64,000 bases of DNA from Bathymodiolus brooksi (Eukaryota > Mollusca > Bivalvia > Mytilida > Modiolidae). Position 1 is the first letter of the stretch, and each line of letters starts with the position of its first letter. Positions 11,851 to 23,414 of this stretch are shown here, piece by piece. The stretch is from contig OY804582.1 in assembly GCA_963680875.1 (NCBI GenBank), forward strand, positions 48,688,646 to 48,752,645, read 5' to 3'. Made by a program: the position numbers and the translations under genes. The notes under the pieces are model-generated. The model made no database searches and was not told the DNA's origin. It saw nothing but the letters and a program-made list of their open reading frames with translations.

Positions 11851-12700
11851 CAAGGCATCGTCATTGGCTTCAGTTCTGCAGGCGGAGCTAACTCTCTGAG
11901 CTTCTGAAATTGTCCACGAGACAATGAATCAGCTATGGCATTATTAACGGAGGATGTATGTACAGCTTTAAAATGAAGATGTCCTACAAGTCACCAATAA
12001 AAAATGAATCTAAGTAGAACCACGAACCTTACTGATGTTGATGTTTTTTAATTCAAAATAGAAACTACAGCCAAATTGTCAATGTAATAAACAATTTTCT
12101 TTTTATAAAATAACTTGCGCCAGAAGAAATATTGATAATGCGATTGGAATAATTTCCAAAAAATGTAATATCTCTATCTAAAGATAAGTACATTTCCATT
12201 CAGCAGGCCAGTGCAAGTAAGCCCATTTATTTTTACAATAGGCACCACATCCAATGGAAGCGCCACCAACGCTATCAGTATAAAGTTCTAAATCACAATT
12301 AAAAATCCAATTATCGAATATAAAGGAATTGCTATTAAATTGTTCCACAAAGTATTTCAACATTAACAAATCTTCATACATTTCGTTTTTAACCTTATTT
12401 AAATGAAGTGGCTTTTTAGCTTTAGCAGTAGCTAAATATAGACGCCTACAGAATACACGGCCTGCTGGCAATGCACGAGTGCAAAAAGCTAAACTACCAC
12501 ATAATGATTGCAATTGTTTCAAAGTTACTTTTTTTTTAAATGCAACTTCATTTAACTTTTTAAGTAATTCTTTAATTGTTTCTTCCGGTATTTTAACAAA
12601 CATGGATTCAGTATCTATAGTCAATCCAAAGTATTCCATACCTGTTACAGGACCTTCGGTTTTTTCAGCAGCAATTGGAACTCCTAATCTTTTACAAATA
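11851..12700 (-). pseudogene. RT thumb and RNase H of Ngaro copy 1
   Basis: The longest ORF of the element (12,639-12,178, 153 residues) begins MEYFGLTIDTE and runs through VTLKQLQSLCGSLAF, TRALPAGRVFCRRL and ELYTDSVGGASIGCGAY. The frame just upstream adds TICKRLGVPIAAEKTEGP. The order RT thumb, then an RNase H domain starting YTDS, is typical of DIRS/Ngaro polyproteins. Downstream, with stops, come VYYIDNLAVVSILN and NNAIADSLSRGQFQKLREL, so the aspartates of the RNase H active site (YTDS, IDN, IAD) are still visible. A stop follows KCTYL at 12,178. Confidence 0.88.
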
Positions 12701-13390
12701 GTTTTGAATTGAAACTTGCAATTTGAACATTAAATATCTGACATTTCAGAAAGAAAGAAAGCATAAAATATAATTATCTCAATTTGTTAATCCATTTACT
12801 TCCTGAACAACCATTGCTAAAATATAGAAAAAGATTCAAACATGGAACATGATATCGAACATCCCATGGGCATACATTTGTCATTATAATATATGTATTC
12901 TATTTTACAACCAAGTAAATCAAAGTCTCCGGGATAGCAGGGCACAGGTCGAAATGCTTACTTAATATCAATTTTTCCTATTTTAACATGTTCACCTAAT
13001 GTTTGAATAATAGAAATGATATTATCAAATTTAGAATACTGTACAGTTGTTAGTGTTTCATCAGTGAAATCAGCAACACTATACCCAGGTGGATAAGACA
13101 AGTGTTTTTTTAGGCTCAAATCAGAGGTCTTTTTAGATACTAATCCCATTGGGGAACTTCTAAAATTTGAAATTGGACGGAACCTAGAAGGTCCTGCTAT
13201 TCAGCCAAGAGTAATTTCATGTTCAACCCTTTCATATGCCGCCACATGATACTGTAAAACAAATTTGATTTTTTTTGTATCTAATGGTAATCTTGGAACT
13301 GGGTAATTCATGCTAAAACCATGCTTCACGAATTCAGCTACACCTCGACACTGACAACCAGCACCAGTTAGGAACGAAACTTTACGATGT
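12701..13390 (-). pseudogene. Reverse transcriptase palm of Ngaro copy 1
   Basis: Residues SPMGLVSKKTSD, SYPPGYSVADFTDETLTTVQ and GEHVKIGKIDIK mark the fingers and palm; KIDIK precedes the usual SAFR, but here a TAA stop replaces Ser. The frame continues AFRPVPCYPGDFDLLGC and CMPMGCSISCS, again with stops. The YLDD catalytic box expected before FFLSEMSD reads FYAF, so both catalytic aspartates are gone. The same change is seen in copy 2. Confidence 0.82.
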
Positions 13391-13400
13391 TTTCTTCATT

Positions 13401-14260
13401 CATTACGTGTCAACGGGTTTGTAACAAGAGTATCTACAAACTTTTCCTACACTCATATTCCTTCTTCTAGTTTTATAATTATCTAACCTTTGTAACCTAC
13501 AAAACCTTGATTTATATCTGTTCTTTATTTATCTCATTCTCGAATAAGTATCTAAGACGACAAACTAAAAAAGTTGTGCTATCAGAAAAATCGAACTTTA
13601 CATGTAAAATAATAAAAACTCATGACATTTAAAATTTTATTTACTTTTACATGGTAAATTTAGTAGATTTTTATACATTATTTCTAAGCACTCACTTAAT
13701 TTCAAGGATACTATTGCCACCAGTGCTTTCGATCGAAACGATTTCACAAATAACATTTTCTTTTCTTCAAACTGCCTGCGGAAAAAAAAACAAAAATCAT
13801 AGTCTATCATCAATATTAACAGAATTATGAAAAATATATCTACTATCATTTATAGCAACTCTGATCATTTTTATTTATTAAAAACGAAAAGTTTATGTTT
13901 GTTCTTAATAGTTGTATTATCAACTTCAAAAGCTGGTCACTTATTTGACAAATGATTTAAGGAAAATACCTTATATTAAGAATATATTTTGTAATGTTAA
14001 TAGTTGTAGTTTTAGAAGTTACATTTTATAGGTTTTCTGTAAGTGTGTGATTTTTCCCATTCCTTTACACCTGTATATATAACAGTTTATGATATACTGA
14101 GCAAGATATGATTTACTGTAATTTGATTCTCAATGTAATTGTTGGATACTCCAAGAGTTATCTCCCTTGTATTCAATAGAGGAGTAATACCACAAATTAT
14201 TACAAGGTTTTTTAGCAGCAAACCAAATATCTTGAACGAAGTTACAATTTCAAAATAGAT
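13401..14260. repeat. Non-coding junction segment replacing the Ngaro 5' end
   Basis: This stretch separates truncated Ngaro copy 1 from the next LINE remnant. Its part from about 13,540 to 13,930 resembles 40,580-40,970 (shared TTACATGTAAA, AAAACGATTTCACA and TTTATTAAAAACGAAA). The short piece TCATTCTCGAATAAGT also occurs near 53,375. No gene is supported. Confidence 0.55.
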
Positions 14261-14752
14261 ATGACAGATTTTCCATTCATAATTCTGTCATTGTATCTGT
14301 AGTTATACATAATGACATTGTATAAATCCCATGTCGACCTTCTACGGAAATTTCTAACTCGCATTTCTAATTAATTTGTCGAATCCTCTGAATAAGTCTT
14401 TGTAAAAAATATTCACACGATTTGTTTTCTGCTTTAACATTTACAACTATTTTATTGACAAGTTGTATAGTTTCACCCATAATAATTTGATTCCAACTAT
14501 TTGAAAGTGCACTACGAATACCATAGCATTCTACAAAATTAATATTAACATTATACATGTAAGTATCTAGAAATTCATTAAATGTGTACAATTTTTTTAT
14601 TAGCCGATGATATAAAATCATTAATAAGAAAGGTAACATTTCACAATGTTACCTATGAAGGCACACATTACAATTTATCTGTGTGAATGGATTGAATCAT
14701 ATGGATTGACACAATACAGCATTTTAGTCACTAATATCAGTATCCATTGATT
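14261..14752 (-). pseudogene. LINE ORF2 remnant, copy 3, with a small private insert
   Basis: The open stretch 14,639-14,367 has YTFNEFLDTYMYNV and SALSNSWNQIIMGE, equivalent to 3,702-3,478. The LINE 3' end and the adjoining satellite are missing: similarity to copy 1 begins only near 14,261. Between 14,632 and 14,752 there is about 120 bp (containing AAGGTAACATTTCACAATG) absent from copies 1 and 4. Confidence 0.68.
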
Positions 14753-15334
14753 TGAGTTCTGACAAATTACAAAATATATCATTCTAGAATGTATTTAACT
14801 TCCCTTCCGGTACTTCCCACTCCTTTTTAATTAAGTACAATATATTGAACTAAGAAGCAAAGTAAAGTGAAGACACATTCAGTGGCTCCAATAATTTATT
14901 AATTCAAAACATTTTCAAAGCACAACGGTCTCCTTCTTCATATTTATTACTTTTATTTGTGAGTTTAATTTTATCATTCTTTCCATTCCAAATAAATGTT
15001 TAAGTGCTTTACAATTTGTACACCGTACTGACTGAGGATGGGATAACAAGGTTTTATTAAATTTATTAAATTAGTGTAAACTTTGATTAACTCAAAATTA
15101 GATTAAGAATGCATTGTTTACGGACCAGCCCGTCAAAACTTCCATTACTTGAAGCAAATCATCATCGAGCAATGAGTACGGTTTTCACCAGAAACGTTCA
15201 GAATATTCCCGGTTGTGAGTTCATTTGTTGAAGCAACCGCGCCTTCACTGAAAAATTGTATGCAACCAAATTAAAGGTTTTTCCCTTCACATTTTGCTTA
15301 CGACTGTGCATTTAATCCTTTATGTGAAAATGCT

Positions 15335-15442
15335 TTCACAGTTTTCCGGTTGTTGACTGATTTTGTTTGTTTATATAATTATGAGTTTTGACTTTCCCTT
15401 TGTAAGATTGTTCGGAGTTCGGTAATTTTGCCATTACCCTTA
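15335..15442 (-). mobile_element. MITE-like repeat, copy b, inside module N
   Basis: Reverse complement of the repeat at 9,380-9,496. It starts TCACAGTTTTCCGGTTG and ends GGTAATTTTGCCATTACCC. Copies 1 and 4 of module N read straight through the site (AAATGCTTAGCATAAACAAC), so the insertion is specific to this copy. Confidence 0.78.
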
Positions 15443-15552
15443 TAAACAGCCCAACACAATTAAAGGTTTGAACTTAAATCACATATTGAAAATTTTGATA
15501 TCAATTAAAATCAAAAAGCTACCTTTGATTTAAACTGTGTATTGTGATAGAG

Positions 15553-15890
15553 TAGCTTCAACAGCTGTTTTATACTGGTGGTTCTAAGGTTGGGGATAGA
15601 GTAGCTTAATATCAGCTGTTTTATACTGGTGGTTCTAAGGTTGGGGATAGAGTAGCTGAATATCCTGGTTGTTCTAATGATGGTGATATGGTAGCTTAAT
15701 ATCCTGGTATTTTACTGGTGATTTTAGGGATAGTGATAGGATAACTCAATATGCTGTTTTTACTGGTGGTTATAATGATGGTGATAGAGTAGCTTAATAT
15801 GCTGGTTGTTTAACTGGTGGTTGTAAGGATGGTGATAGGGTAGCTTAATATGCTGGTTTTTACTGGTGCGTCTACATATGATGATAAACT
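15553..15890 (+). repeat. Minisatellite of about 50 bp in module N copy 2
   Basis: Six to seven units. The first two, starting AACAGCTGTTTTATACTGG, are nearly identical, which indicates a recent unit duplication relative to the array at 4,440-4,735. Confidence 0.8.
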
Positions 15891-17272
15891 ATATTCCGCA
15901 ACCGTTTTCGGGCGGCAGATCTATTGTCTTCGATTACCATCTGTCTGTTCGAGCTTCAACTATTGCAATACCTCTTATTGTGAAGTTCGTTGTCTCATCT
16001 GATCAAAGTAAATTCGTGATATGGTAGGATTGTTTTTCTTGCATGTTGCCTAGTGAAAGTTGTAAAGCCCAAAACTCTTTCGTAATGTGAAATTTGTTAA
16101 ACTCCTGTTGATATCGGTAAGCTTATCTTACTTTTCGCATGGATCCTTTGTCATATATGTATCCGTGAAAACACAATTATTGTCCAGGAAGCGCAGGACT
16201 CGTTGTATACCCCAAATATCTAATTGTATTATTTTATGTACTAATTTTAAGACTTGTTAGGAAATAAAATTTAAAGTGCTGTCAAGACAGTTGGGACCAA
16301 CACATTCATGTAAAATTGCACGAAATGCATTACTTGGTTGGCAAGACTCTTTGTTCTTAAGGATGAAATTGCAGGGAAAAGGCGGGTTTGACCGTATATT
16401 ACAATGGTCTTAGTAGACTTACACATAGCTGTTTATTAAATAATGATGAAATAACTCCAACTATACTCTGAACCGTATTTTAATTGAAAGTTACTATCGA
16501 CATTGTTGATTTGCGCCAGACATTCTACAACGTCGGTACCTTTTCTGATTTGTTTGCAAAAGTCGAAGGCGATATAATTTAAAATTTTCATTGATAGACG
16601 AAATCGGTTAAGGTGACCCATGTCTGAGGGATTTAGTTTGGATAATATGACTTGAAAAAATATTCTACATTATCTTTTATAAGACAAAGTTAAAGGTGTC
16701 TAATTACCAAAACATTTAAGAAATAATACATAGAAACCTGGACTTGTAGCAGATTTAAACATGGATGTCAATATTGGGAAGTGCATCTTATACACAAATT
16801 TACTAACCTTCACGTTCACTTGACAGTCCATATTTGCAATAGAAATAAATACAAATCTGTATCCCAAGTTGTAATTGAATGTTTGGCCTGTTCCAAATTT
16901 ATGCAGTTTAAGCGATTAGAATGCGAAAAAAAAGTGAAATATATCTGAAAGTGATATGCGTCATTGGCAACAGCATTACCTGTAGACGACATTTTAAGAT
17001 TATGAATATAAATATAGAATTATGAATATGATTGTTTATATCATGGTCCAGCATAAAACATTAAAGTCGATTTTAAGTACATTTTTGGTGACTTATTAAT
17101 GTGTCGGGGAGCAGAGCTAACATTGTGATGTTTGTTTGTATCAAGGTCCAGCATGACATGATTCAGGAATGTTGTCCATAAATTATTCAGTAATACGCAT
17201 GAGCGAAGGGAACTATATCTATAGCTATTTATATGTTGTATCTTAATACAATCAATGCACCAATAGCAACAC

Positions 17273-17369
17273 ACGTTTCTTTCTATTTGGTTTGGTTTAT
17301 TGTCCCAAATGACTTTCCAAAACAAATCATTCACCTCTTTTTTATATTCCTCTGATGCCCCTTCATTTC
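17273..17369 (-). pseudogene. LINE ORF2 fragment upstream of module N, copy 2
   Basis: Minus strand reads NDLFWKVIWDNKPNQIER then NVCCYW, where LINE sequence gives way to module N. The 97-residue open frame that continues to 17,041 is a chance fusion of LINE and module N sequence. Satellite begins at 17,370. Confidence 0.68.
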
Positions 17370-17585
17370 ACCATGTTCTATGTCAGATCACTATGTCTGA
17401 TTTAATGATGAATGTACACACAAGTGGTACTGATAACACTAGTTATACCATGTTATATGTCAGATCAAATATGTCAGATTTAATGATGCATGTACACACA
17501 AGTTTTACTGATAATACTATTTACACAATGGTGTATGTCAGATCACTGTGTCTGCTTTAATGATGAATGTATGCACAAGTGTTAC
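17370..17585 (+). repeat. Satellite array A4 (short)
   Basis: About three 77-bp units between two LINE remnants. It corresponds to A2, with the same edge positions within the unit (ACCATGTTCTATG on the left, AAGTGTTAC before a T-run on the right). Confidence 0.88.
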
Positions 17586-19159
17586 TTTTTTTTATTATAT
17601 CTATATTACACATGTGAACAATTTTCCTCTGGGTGACAGGAAACTTCAAAGGTTGACAAATATTTACAATGAACAATATAATTCAATAAATAAGTGCTGG
17701 TAGTAAGATTACAATACCATCAGTAAATAAATCATAGTTTATATCTTATATTCAATTTATAGACAGAAATATATGTTCTTCTTGTAATACAGTAAGCAAT
17801 GAAAGGAACTCTAAATACAACTATATTCATAATGTATCCAATAATAACTGTAATTTCATAATATCATATAAGTTTCGAACTTCAGGGTTTTTAATCAGCA
17901 TGTGTATGTTACTTCTGAGTTCATTTTTGAAATTTGTTATAACTAATTTTTCCCTGTAAATACTTGTATTATATTCTATATAATTTCTTGTTTTCCAAAC
18001 TACCCATATTAACATACAAATGATCAAATTCACTAAAAGTAGGTCTGCAGTTCTTTCTCCCTCATGCACAACAAGGGTTACGTTTTCCTCAACAAGTACT
18101 ATATTCTTTTCAAAAATGATATTAAAAATGTGTTTTAATTCATCTAAAACATGTTAAACTTTATGACACATGTAAAACAAATGCATAAGGGTCTCTATTT
18201 CATTATTACAAAAATGTCATTTACAATTTGATTTTCCTATTTCATGTAATCTATATTCTGGATAAAAAATGTTATGCAAACATTTCCATTGGAACTGGAT
18301 AATGCTTTGTATACATTTAATCTTGTTCAGTATATACCAATTGATAGCCAGTTAAATATCTTTTCATAAGATATCTCCCATTTTAATTGACATTTTGGAG
18401 TGATTGCTTTATCTATTACTTTCTGGATATTCTTTAGTTTCAGTTCTTTTGGGACAATCATTTTATTATTGTGATTTCTAATATTCAAATTACATCTATT
18501 ATTAAGACAAATGATTTGTTCATCTTTTCGTTTTCATCTGATCTTAATTTCTTTACAAAATTTTCTGGTTTTTATTTTTTTATTGATACGCAATCTGATA
18601 TCCAGTTCCTTTCCTCATCCAGTCTATTAAATATAGTCTGATTTTCAACAAAGGTTTTATTGTCTTTGTCCGATATATCGTTTATTTTAAATATATTTGG
18701 AAAAAAGTGGATTCCTATTAAATTTGATATCAGAGTTACCAAATATGTTTTTATCTAAAATGTCACTTTTAGACTCTGTAGAACATGACCCAACAAAAAT
18801 GCTCCATGCTGGTATAGCATCTCGATAGTATTTTGGAATGGATGCGATATCTAAACCTTTAATATCGGGGCATCTACAAAGAAAAAAAGCCAACTCCAAA
18901 TTTGTTATCGTATTTCTGTCACCAGTGTTTGCCTATTATCGCATTCCATGAATCCATCTCATTGTTAATTATTCTGCATATAAATTGTATATGTTTACTT
19001 TTGACAATATTGTCTATGTTAATCATTCCCACCCCTTTCCTTCATTAATATTTAAGCAACATACGTTTCTTTCTATTTGATTTGGGTTATTGTCCCAAAT
19101 GAATTTCTAAGTCAAATCATTCACCTCTTTTTTTAATTTCTCTGGTACCCCTAATTTTA
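17586..19159 (-). pseudogene. LINE ORF2 C-terminal remnant, copy 4
   Basis: Colinear with copy 2 (6,462-8,042). Open parts on the minus strand are 18,899-18,687, with CPDIKGLDIASIPKYYRDA, ILDKNIFGNSDIKF and RNPLFSKYI, and 18,069-17,827, with LLLVNLIICMLIWVVWK, NPEVRNLYDIM and the terminal LLLDTL-stop. Between them are stops and frameshifts. Because the C-terminal stop is shared with the other copies, it is likely the natural end of ORF2. The A-rich 3' end appears as TTTTTTTTATTATATC after 17,585. Confidence 0.75.
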
Positions 19160-20104
19160 CCATGATAGATGTCAGATCACTATGTCTGATTTAATGATGA
19201 CTGTACACACATGTTATTGATAACACTATTTACACCATGTTGTATGTCATATCACTATGTCTGATGTAATGATGAATGAACACACAAGTGTTACTGTTAA
19301 CACTATTTACACCATGGTGTATTTAAGATCACTATGTCAGATGTTATGATGAACACACACACATATTTTACTGATAACACTACTTACATCATGGTGTATG
19401 TTAGATCACTATGTCAGATGTAATGGTGAATGTACACAAATGTCTAACTGATAACAATACTTCAAACATGTTGTATGTCAGATCACTCTGTCAGACTCAA
19501 TGATGAATGTACACACATGTGTTACTGATGATACTCCGTACACCATGGTTTATGTCAGATCATTATGTCAGATGTAATGATGAATATACACACAGGTGTT
19601 ACTGATGATATTCCTTACACCATGGTGTATGTCAGATCACTATCTCAGATGTAATGATGAATGTAGGCGCATATCTTACTGATAGCACTACCTACGCCAT
19701 GTTGTATAACAGATCACTATGTCAGATGTACTCATGAATGTACACACGTGTTTAACTGATAACACTACTTACACCATTGTGTATGTCAGAACACTATGTC
19801 AGATGTAATGATGAATGTACGCACACGTTTTACTGATAACACTACCTACGCCATGTTGTATGTCAGATCACTATGTCAGATGTAATGAGGAATGTACACA
19901 CATGTTTTACTGATAACACTACTTACACCGTGGTATGGTGTATGTGGGATTACTATGTTAGATGGAATGTTGAATGTACACAGATGTGTTACCGATAAAA
20001 CTGATTACACCATGTTATATTTCAGATCGATATGTCTGATTTAATGATGAATATACACACATGTGTTACTGATAACACTACCTACACAATGTTGTATGTC
20101 AGAT
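19160..20104 (+). repeat. Satellite array A5
   Basis: About 12 units of the 77-bp satellite, corresponding to A3 but shorter. It ends in GTTGTATGTCAGATCA and passes into the Ngaro 3' end. Confidence 0.92.
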
Positions 20105-20314
20105 CATTTCAATTCAAACTGTAACTCACACTAGTATTAACAAATCCTTAATATTGAAATATATTTCTTTCAGTTATTTGACATTGTAAACACATTCACA
20201 TTGCTATGACGATATACGATTAACTAATGCATAGTATAATCTCCATGAAACCATCTCCTGAATGTATAAATGCAAAAAAGGAGAAATTTGTTGTAACTAG
20301 GGAAGAGGTGGACG

Positions 20315-20580
20315 TGGGTTGTTTTAAAGTTTCCTCCGTGGCTATCAACTGGCCAGTGAGGAATACGACCGATTTTCTGGGCCTCTTGCGTATAACTTTG
20401 CACGGGCAATTCGTGCATAGATGTATTCATAGTAGGCATATATGAAAAGTCTTTCTGTAAAATTTAGGTTCGGATTGAACAAGGGTACAATTAGGCGTTC
20501 TATAAAATATTGACATGCAATTTAGGTTTACTTTCATGCAATAAATGAATTTTAATATTTACTGTATTAAAATTAATCAT
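20315..20580 (-). repeat. Ngaro A2 split direct repeat, with inverted repeat at 20,399-20,417
   Basis: Matches 25,195-25,450 through ACGACCGATT, the inverted repeat with arms TGCACG/CGTGCA, CTGTAAAATTTAGGTT and AATGAATTTTAATATTTAC. It lies about 0.5 kb from the 3' end of the element, where A2 is expected. Confidence 0.82.
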
Positions 20581-21179
20581 TGTATATGAAATATAGGAAA
20601 ACCAATGAATATCAAATTTGTTGTTTTTATTGTGTTATTCATAATAATGTAATATTTGTGCGGAAGGTTATATACAAGTGTGTGTATGGTAATCAACTGC
20701 AACCATTATTAAATGGGGTAAATTGTGCTCAACTTTAAATATCATTGAATATGTGTAAATCAAATGCAATATTAACTGAATAAACTCTACAATACATGTA
20801 TGAACAACAACATCTAAATTCGCTTTGGCTGCTTTTTTGTCATGGCAATTTAATAGTAAGTGCATAGACACTCACAGCGTGTTGACGAATAGAACTGAAA
20901 GGTAAATCCAGACAGTTATCATCTAACGGCTGCTGGGTAATCCATAGCAGCAATTATAAATGACGATAATTTCCGTCAAAATTAGCATTATAATGTAATC
21001 ATCATGCTAATCCGACAAAGACAATTTAACGTATCGACAAAAGACAGTCCAAAACAAAAGTGTCGCATTATGAACAATTATAATCAACATGATTTACTGA
21101 TGTAATTTAAAAACCTGGATATCGCCTTTTATGGGGAGTTAAAATGAACTGTTTAATAACTCCCGGTAGTGAGTTGATA

Positions 21180-21719
21180 ACAAAAATCCTTTCATAAAAA
21201 AAGACAGATGAACACCATCATGAGCATAAAGAGCATCGTGACAATCATCCAAATCAATCATCATGATAAATGTAATACCCATTATGTTGTTACAAATAGG
21301 ACATTATGCCTCTATTTAAACGCTTAGGAATATCTTTCATTGCCCTGTGATTGGTGGAATAATGCCATTCCTTTCTAGGTAAAATATTTGCGAAAACGAT
21401 ATTGCTACCAGGATACATTTTGTTAATCGTGTACAATGAACATATTAATTGAAAAAATAAGGAAACAGTAGACATACAGCCTATTTCATTTCCACCACAG
21501 TGACAAATGACAGCTTTTGGAAGTCCAAAACAGTTAATCATACTTTGAACTACAGGTATGATAGATGACCATCGCATACTGGGCTTTCCAACCCACATCA
21601 CATTTAATCCATATCTTTTTAATCCCATATTTCCAGCAGTAGGCCTGTTTTTAGTGTGCTCCTCTGCATGACTGATTTTTAATCCATATATTTGGAGAGC
21701 CTAAGAATGTTTTTGATAT
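21180..21719 (-). pseudogene. SGNH hydrolase-like ORF of Ngaro copy 2
   Basis: The open part (21,628-21,290, 112 residues) contains GLNVMWVGKPSMRW, AVICHCGGNEIG and ANILPRKEWHYS. It ends after RGIMSYL. Upstream in frame is KISHAEEHTKNRPTAGNMG, where the N-terminal GDS nucleophile block should be; it is not recognisable. Downstream, in the +1 frame, HDGVHLS supplies the usual Asp-x-x-His block of SGNH hydrolases, so a frameshift separates catalytic parts. GGND is GGNE here (GGND in copy 1). The function in the element's life cycle is unknown. Confidence 0.8.
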
Positions 21720-22613
21720 TTAAAAACCTAACCTAATGTATTTTTCAAAGGTGTTAGATTTCCACCAACACATTTGCTTTATTTGATCAGCAGTTTTACC
21801 CAACATGACAGCAGTAGCTGCTGCTACAATTATGAAAGAATGTGTATTGCATTGACACGGATTATATCAAGCACAACGTAATGCAGATATTAAAATGGAA
21901 CAGGCTTGAAAGCGAGTTACACCTCTGTGGTTTAAATGAATAAATAATAGTCTCTTAATTTTAGAGCGCATCTTCAAATATAATTCTGTTCTGAAATGGG
22001 CAAATGTTTTTTTCAATATTTTTTGAATTTGCAAAGTTTTTTTTTGCCACACTGATCAGTTTTTGATGAATTTATTGCTACATTAATTATGTTTTGGAAA
22101 TAATCTATTCAAATTGCATCAGTTTCTAAAGTATGATCTCATATTCCAGATTAAACTACTTCTCCTCTTCTCAACAAAGCCAAAGAATGCTAATGAAAAA
22201 ATACCAGCAAGCAATATAGCCTCAATGTACGAACTACAAATAGTTGGTAATGCCTCTATATTTTGTTTTACTAGGGAAATCGTTATTTGTTTCCTAACAT
22301 CAGTTCCATTATTTTTTTTTGATACAACAGCTAAGAATTTTTGAACAGCAAATGATTGAGTATAATCAACATGTTCATGCATTTAATTACTAAAATTAAG
22401 ATCAGATTGTGGAGCAGAATAATTAGCAGTTTGCATATGATGTCTAACATTAATTATATGAGTAATAGGAGGCCATATTTGGTCAAGTTTAATTTTTTGT
22501 CTAAAACCTTCAAGTGTATTTTTAGCATTTTGGTCCACTTTCCAAATATTGTTTTTAATGGACTTATAAATTAAACTGTAGAACTCTGTCTTAAAAGGCT
22601 CCAAAATTCCCAA
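21720..22613 (-). pseudogene. Tyrosine recombinase of Ngaro copy 2
   Basis: N-terminal core-binding-like residues FRQKIKLDQIWPPITHIIN lie in 22,613-22,383. The next piece (22,382-22,119) has YTQSFAVQKFLA, QITISLVKQNIEALPTICSS and FSLAFFGFVEKRRSS. A further piece (22,052-21,867) has IHLNHRGVTRFQ. The frame after that reads QCNTHSFIIVAAATAVMLGK, then WWKSNTFEKYIRLGF-stop at 21,720. The nucleophile Tyr (KYIR) is present. The Arg of the H..R motif is Ile, as in copy 1. This enzyme class joins circular DNA to the chromosome; this copy is split by stops and frameshifts. Confidence 0.82.
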
Positions 22614-23414
22614 GGCATCGTCATTGGCTTCAGTTCTGCAGGCGGAGCTAGCTCTCTGAACTTCTCAAATTGTCCACGAGAAAAAAGAATCAGCTATGAC
22701 ATTATTAACGGAGGATATATGTATAGCTTTAAAATGAAGATGACCAATAAAAAAGTAATCTAAGTAGAACCACGACCATTGCTGATGTTGATGTTTTTGA
22801 ATTCAAAACAGAAACTACAGCCATATTGTCAATGTAATAAATAATTTTCTTTTTACAAAATAACTTGTGCCAGAGAAATATTGATAATGCGATTGGAATA
22901 ATTTCTAAAAATGTAATATCTCTATCTAAAGATAAGTACTTTCCCATTCAGCAGGCCAGTGCAAGTAAGCCTATTTACTTTTACAATAGGCACCACACCC
23001 CAACGCTATCAGTATAAAGTTATAAATCACAATTAGAAATCCAATTATCGAAAATAAAGGAATTGCCATTAAATTGTTACACAAAGTATTTCAACATTAA
23101 CAAATCTTCATACATTTCTTTTGTGACCTTATTTAATTGAAGTGTTTTCTTAGCTTTAGCAGTAGCTAAATATGGACGCCTGCTGAATGCACAATGTATG
23201 AGTGCGAAAAGCTAAACTATCACAATCAAGTTTAATAACTCAATAATGATTGCAATTGTTTCAAAGTTATCTTAAAAAATGCATCTTCATTTAACTTTTT
23301 AAGTAATTCTTTAATTGTTTCTTCCGTTATTTTAACAGACATGGATTCAGTATGTCTAGTCAATCCAAAGTATTCCATACTTTTCACAGGACCTTCCGTT
23401 TTTTTCAGCAGCAA
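22614..23414 (-). pseudogene. RT thumb and RNase H of Ngaro copy 2
   Basis: Segment 23,414-23,232 has KKTEGPVKSMEYFGLT and ETIKELLKKLNEDAF, entered after a frameshift in an A-run (AAEK to LLKK). Segment 22,947-22,729 has DITFLEIIPIALSIFLW and IIYYIDNMAVVSVLN, the central RNase H strand. The region with YTDS..GA.IG.GAY is shorter here than in copy 1: bases coding GGAS are missing near 23,000. The last block (IADS...GQFEKFRELAPP) is split by one extra base relative to copy 1 near 22,690. Confidence 0.82.

Larger units (their letters stand above)
9366..13400 (-). mobile_element. Ngaro/DIRS-type retrotransposon, copy 1, 5'-truncated
   Basis: Minus-strand order is reverse transcriptase, RNase H, tyrosine recombinase, SGNH hydrolase, then a non-coding 3' region with the A2-type repeat. 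This combination, with a recombinase in place of an integrase, is known for the Ngaro group of DIRS-like retrotransposons. Gag and the upstream A1 repeat are missing: similarity to copy 2 stops near 13,400. All reading frames contain stops. A MITE-like insertion at 9,380-9,496 is specific to this copy. Confidence 0.85.
14753..17272. repeat. Module N, copy 2
   Basis: Colinear with 3,736-6,117. It differs by a MITE-like insertion (15,335-15,442), an expanded minisatellite (15,553-15,890) and scattered substitutions. It interrupts the LINE at the same place as copy 1. A minus-strand stretch homologous to 4,769-5,011 contains a TGA here, so no conserved protein is indicated. Confidence 0.68.

Noticed and set aside
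17041..17334. 97-residue minus ORF beginning NDLFWKVIW
   Set aside because: Only the first 20 or so residues are LINE ORF2. The rest is module N read in the same frame, and the equivalent at 6,118 is interrupted by stops.
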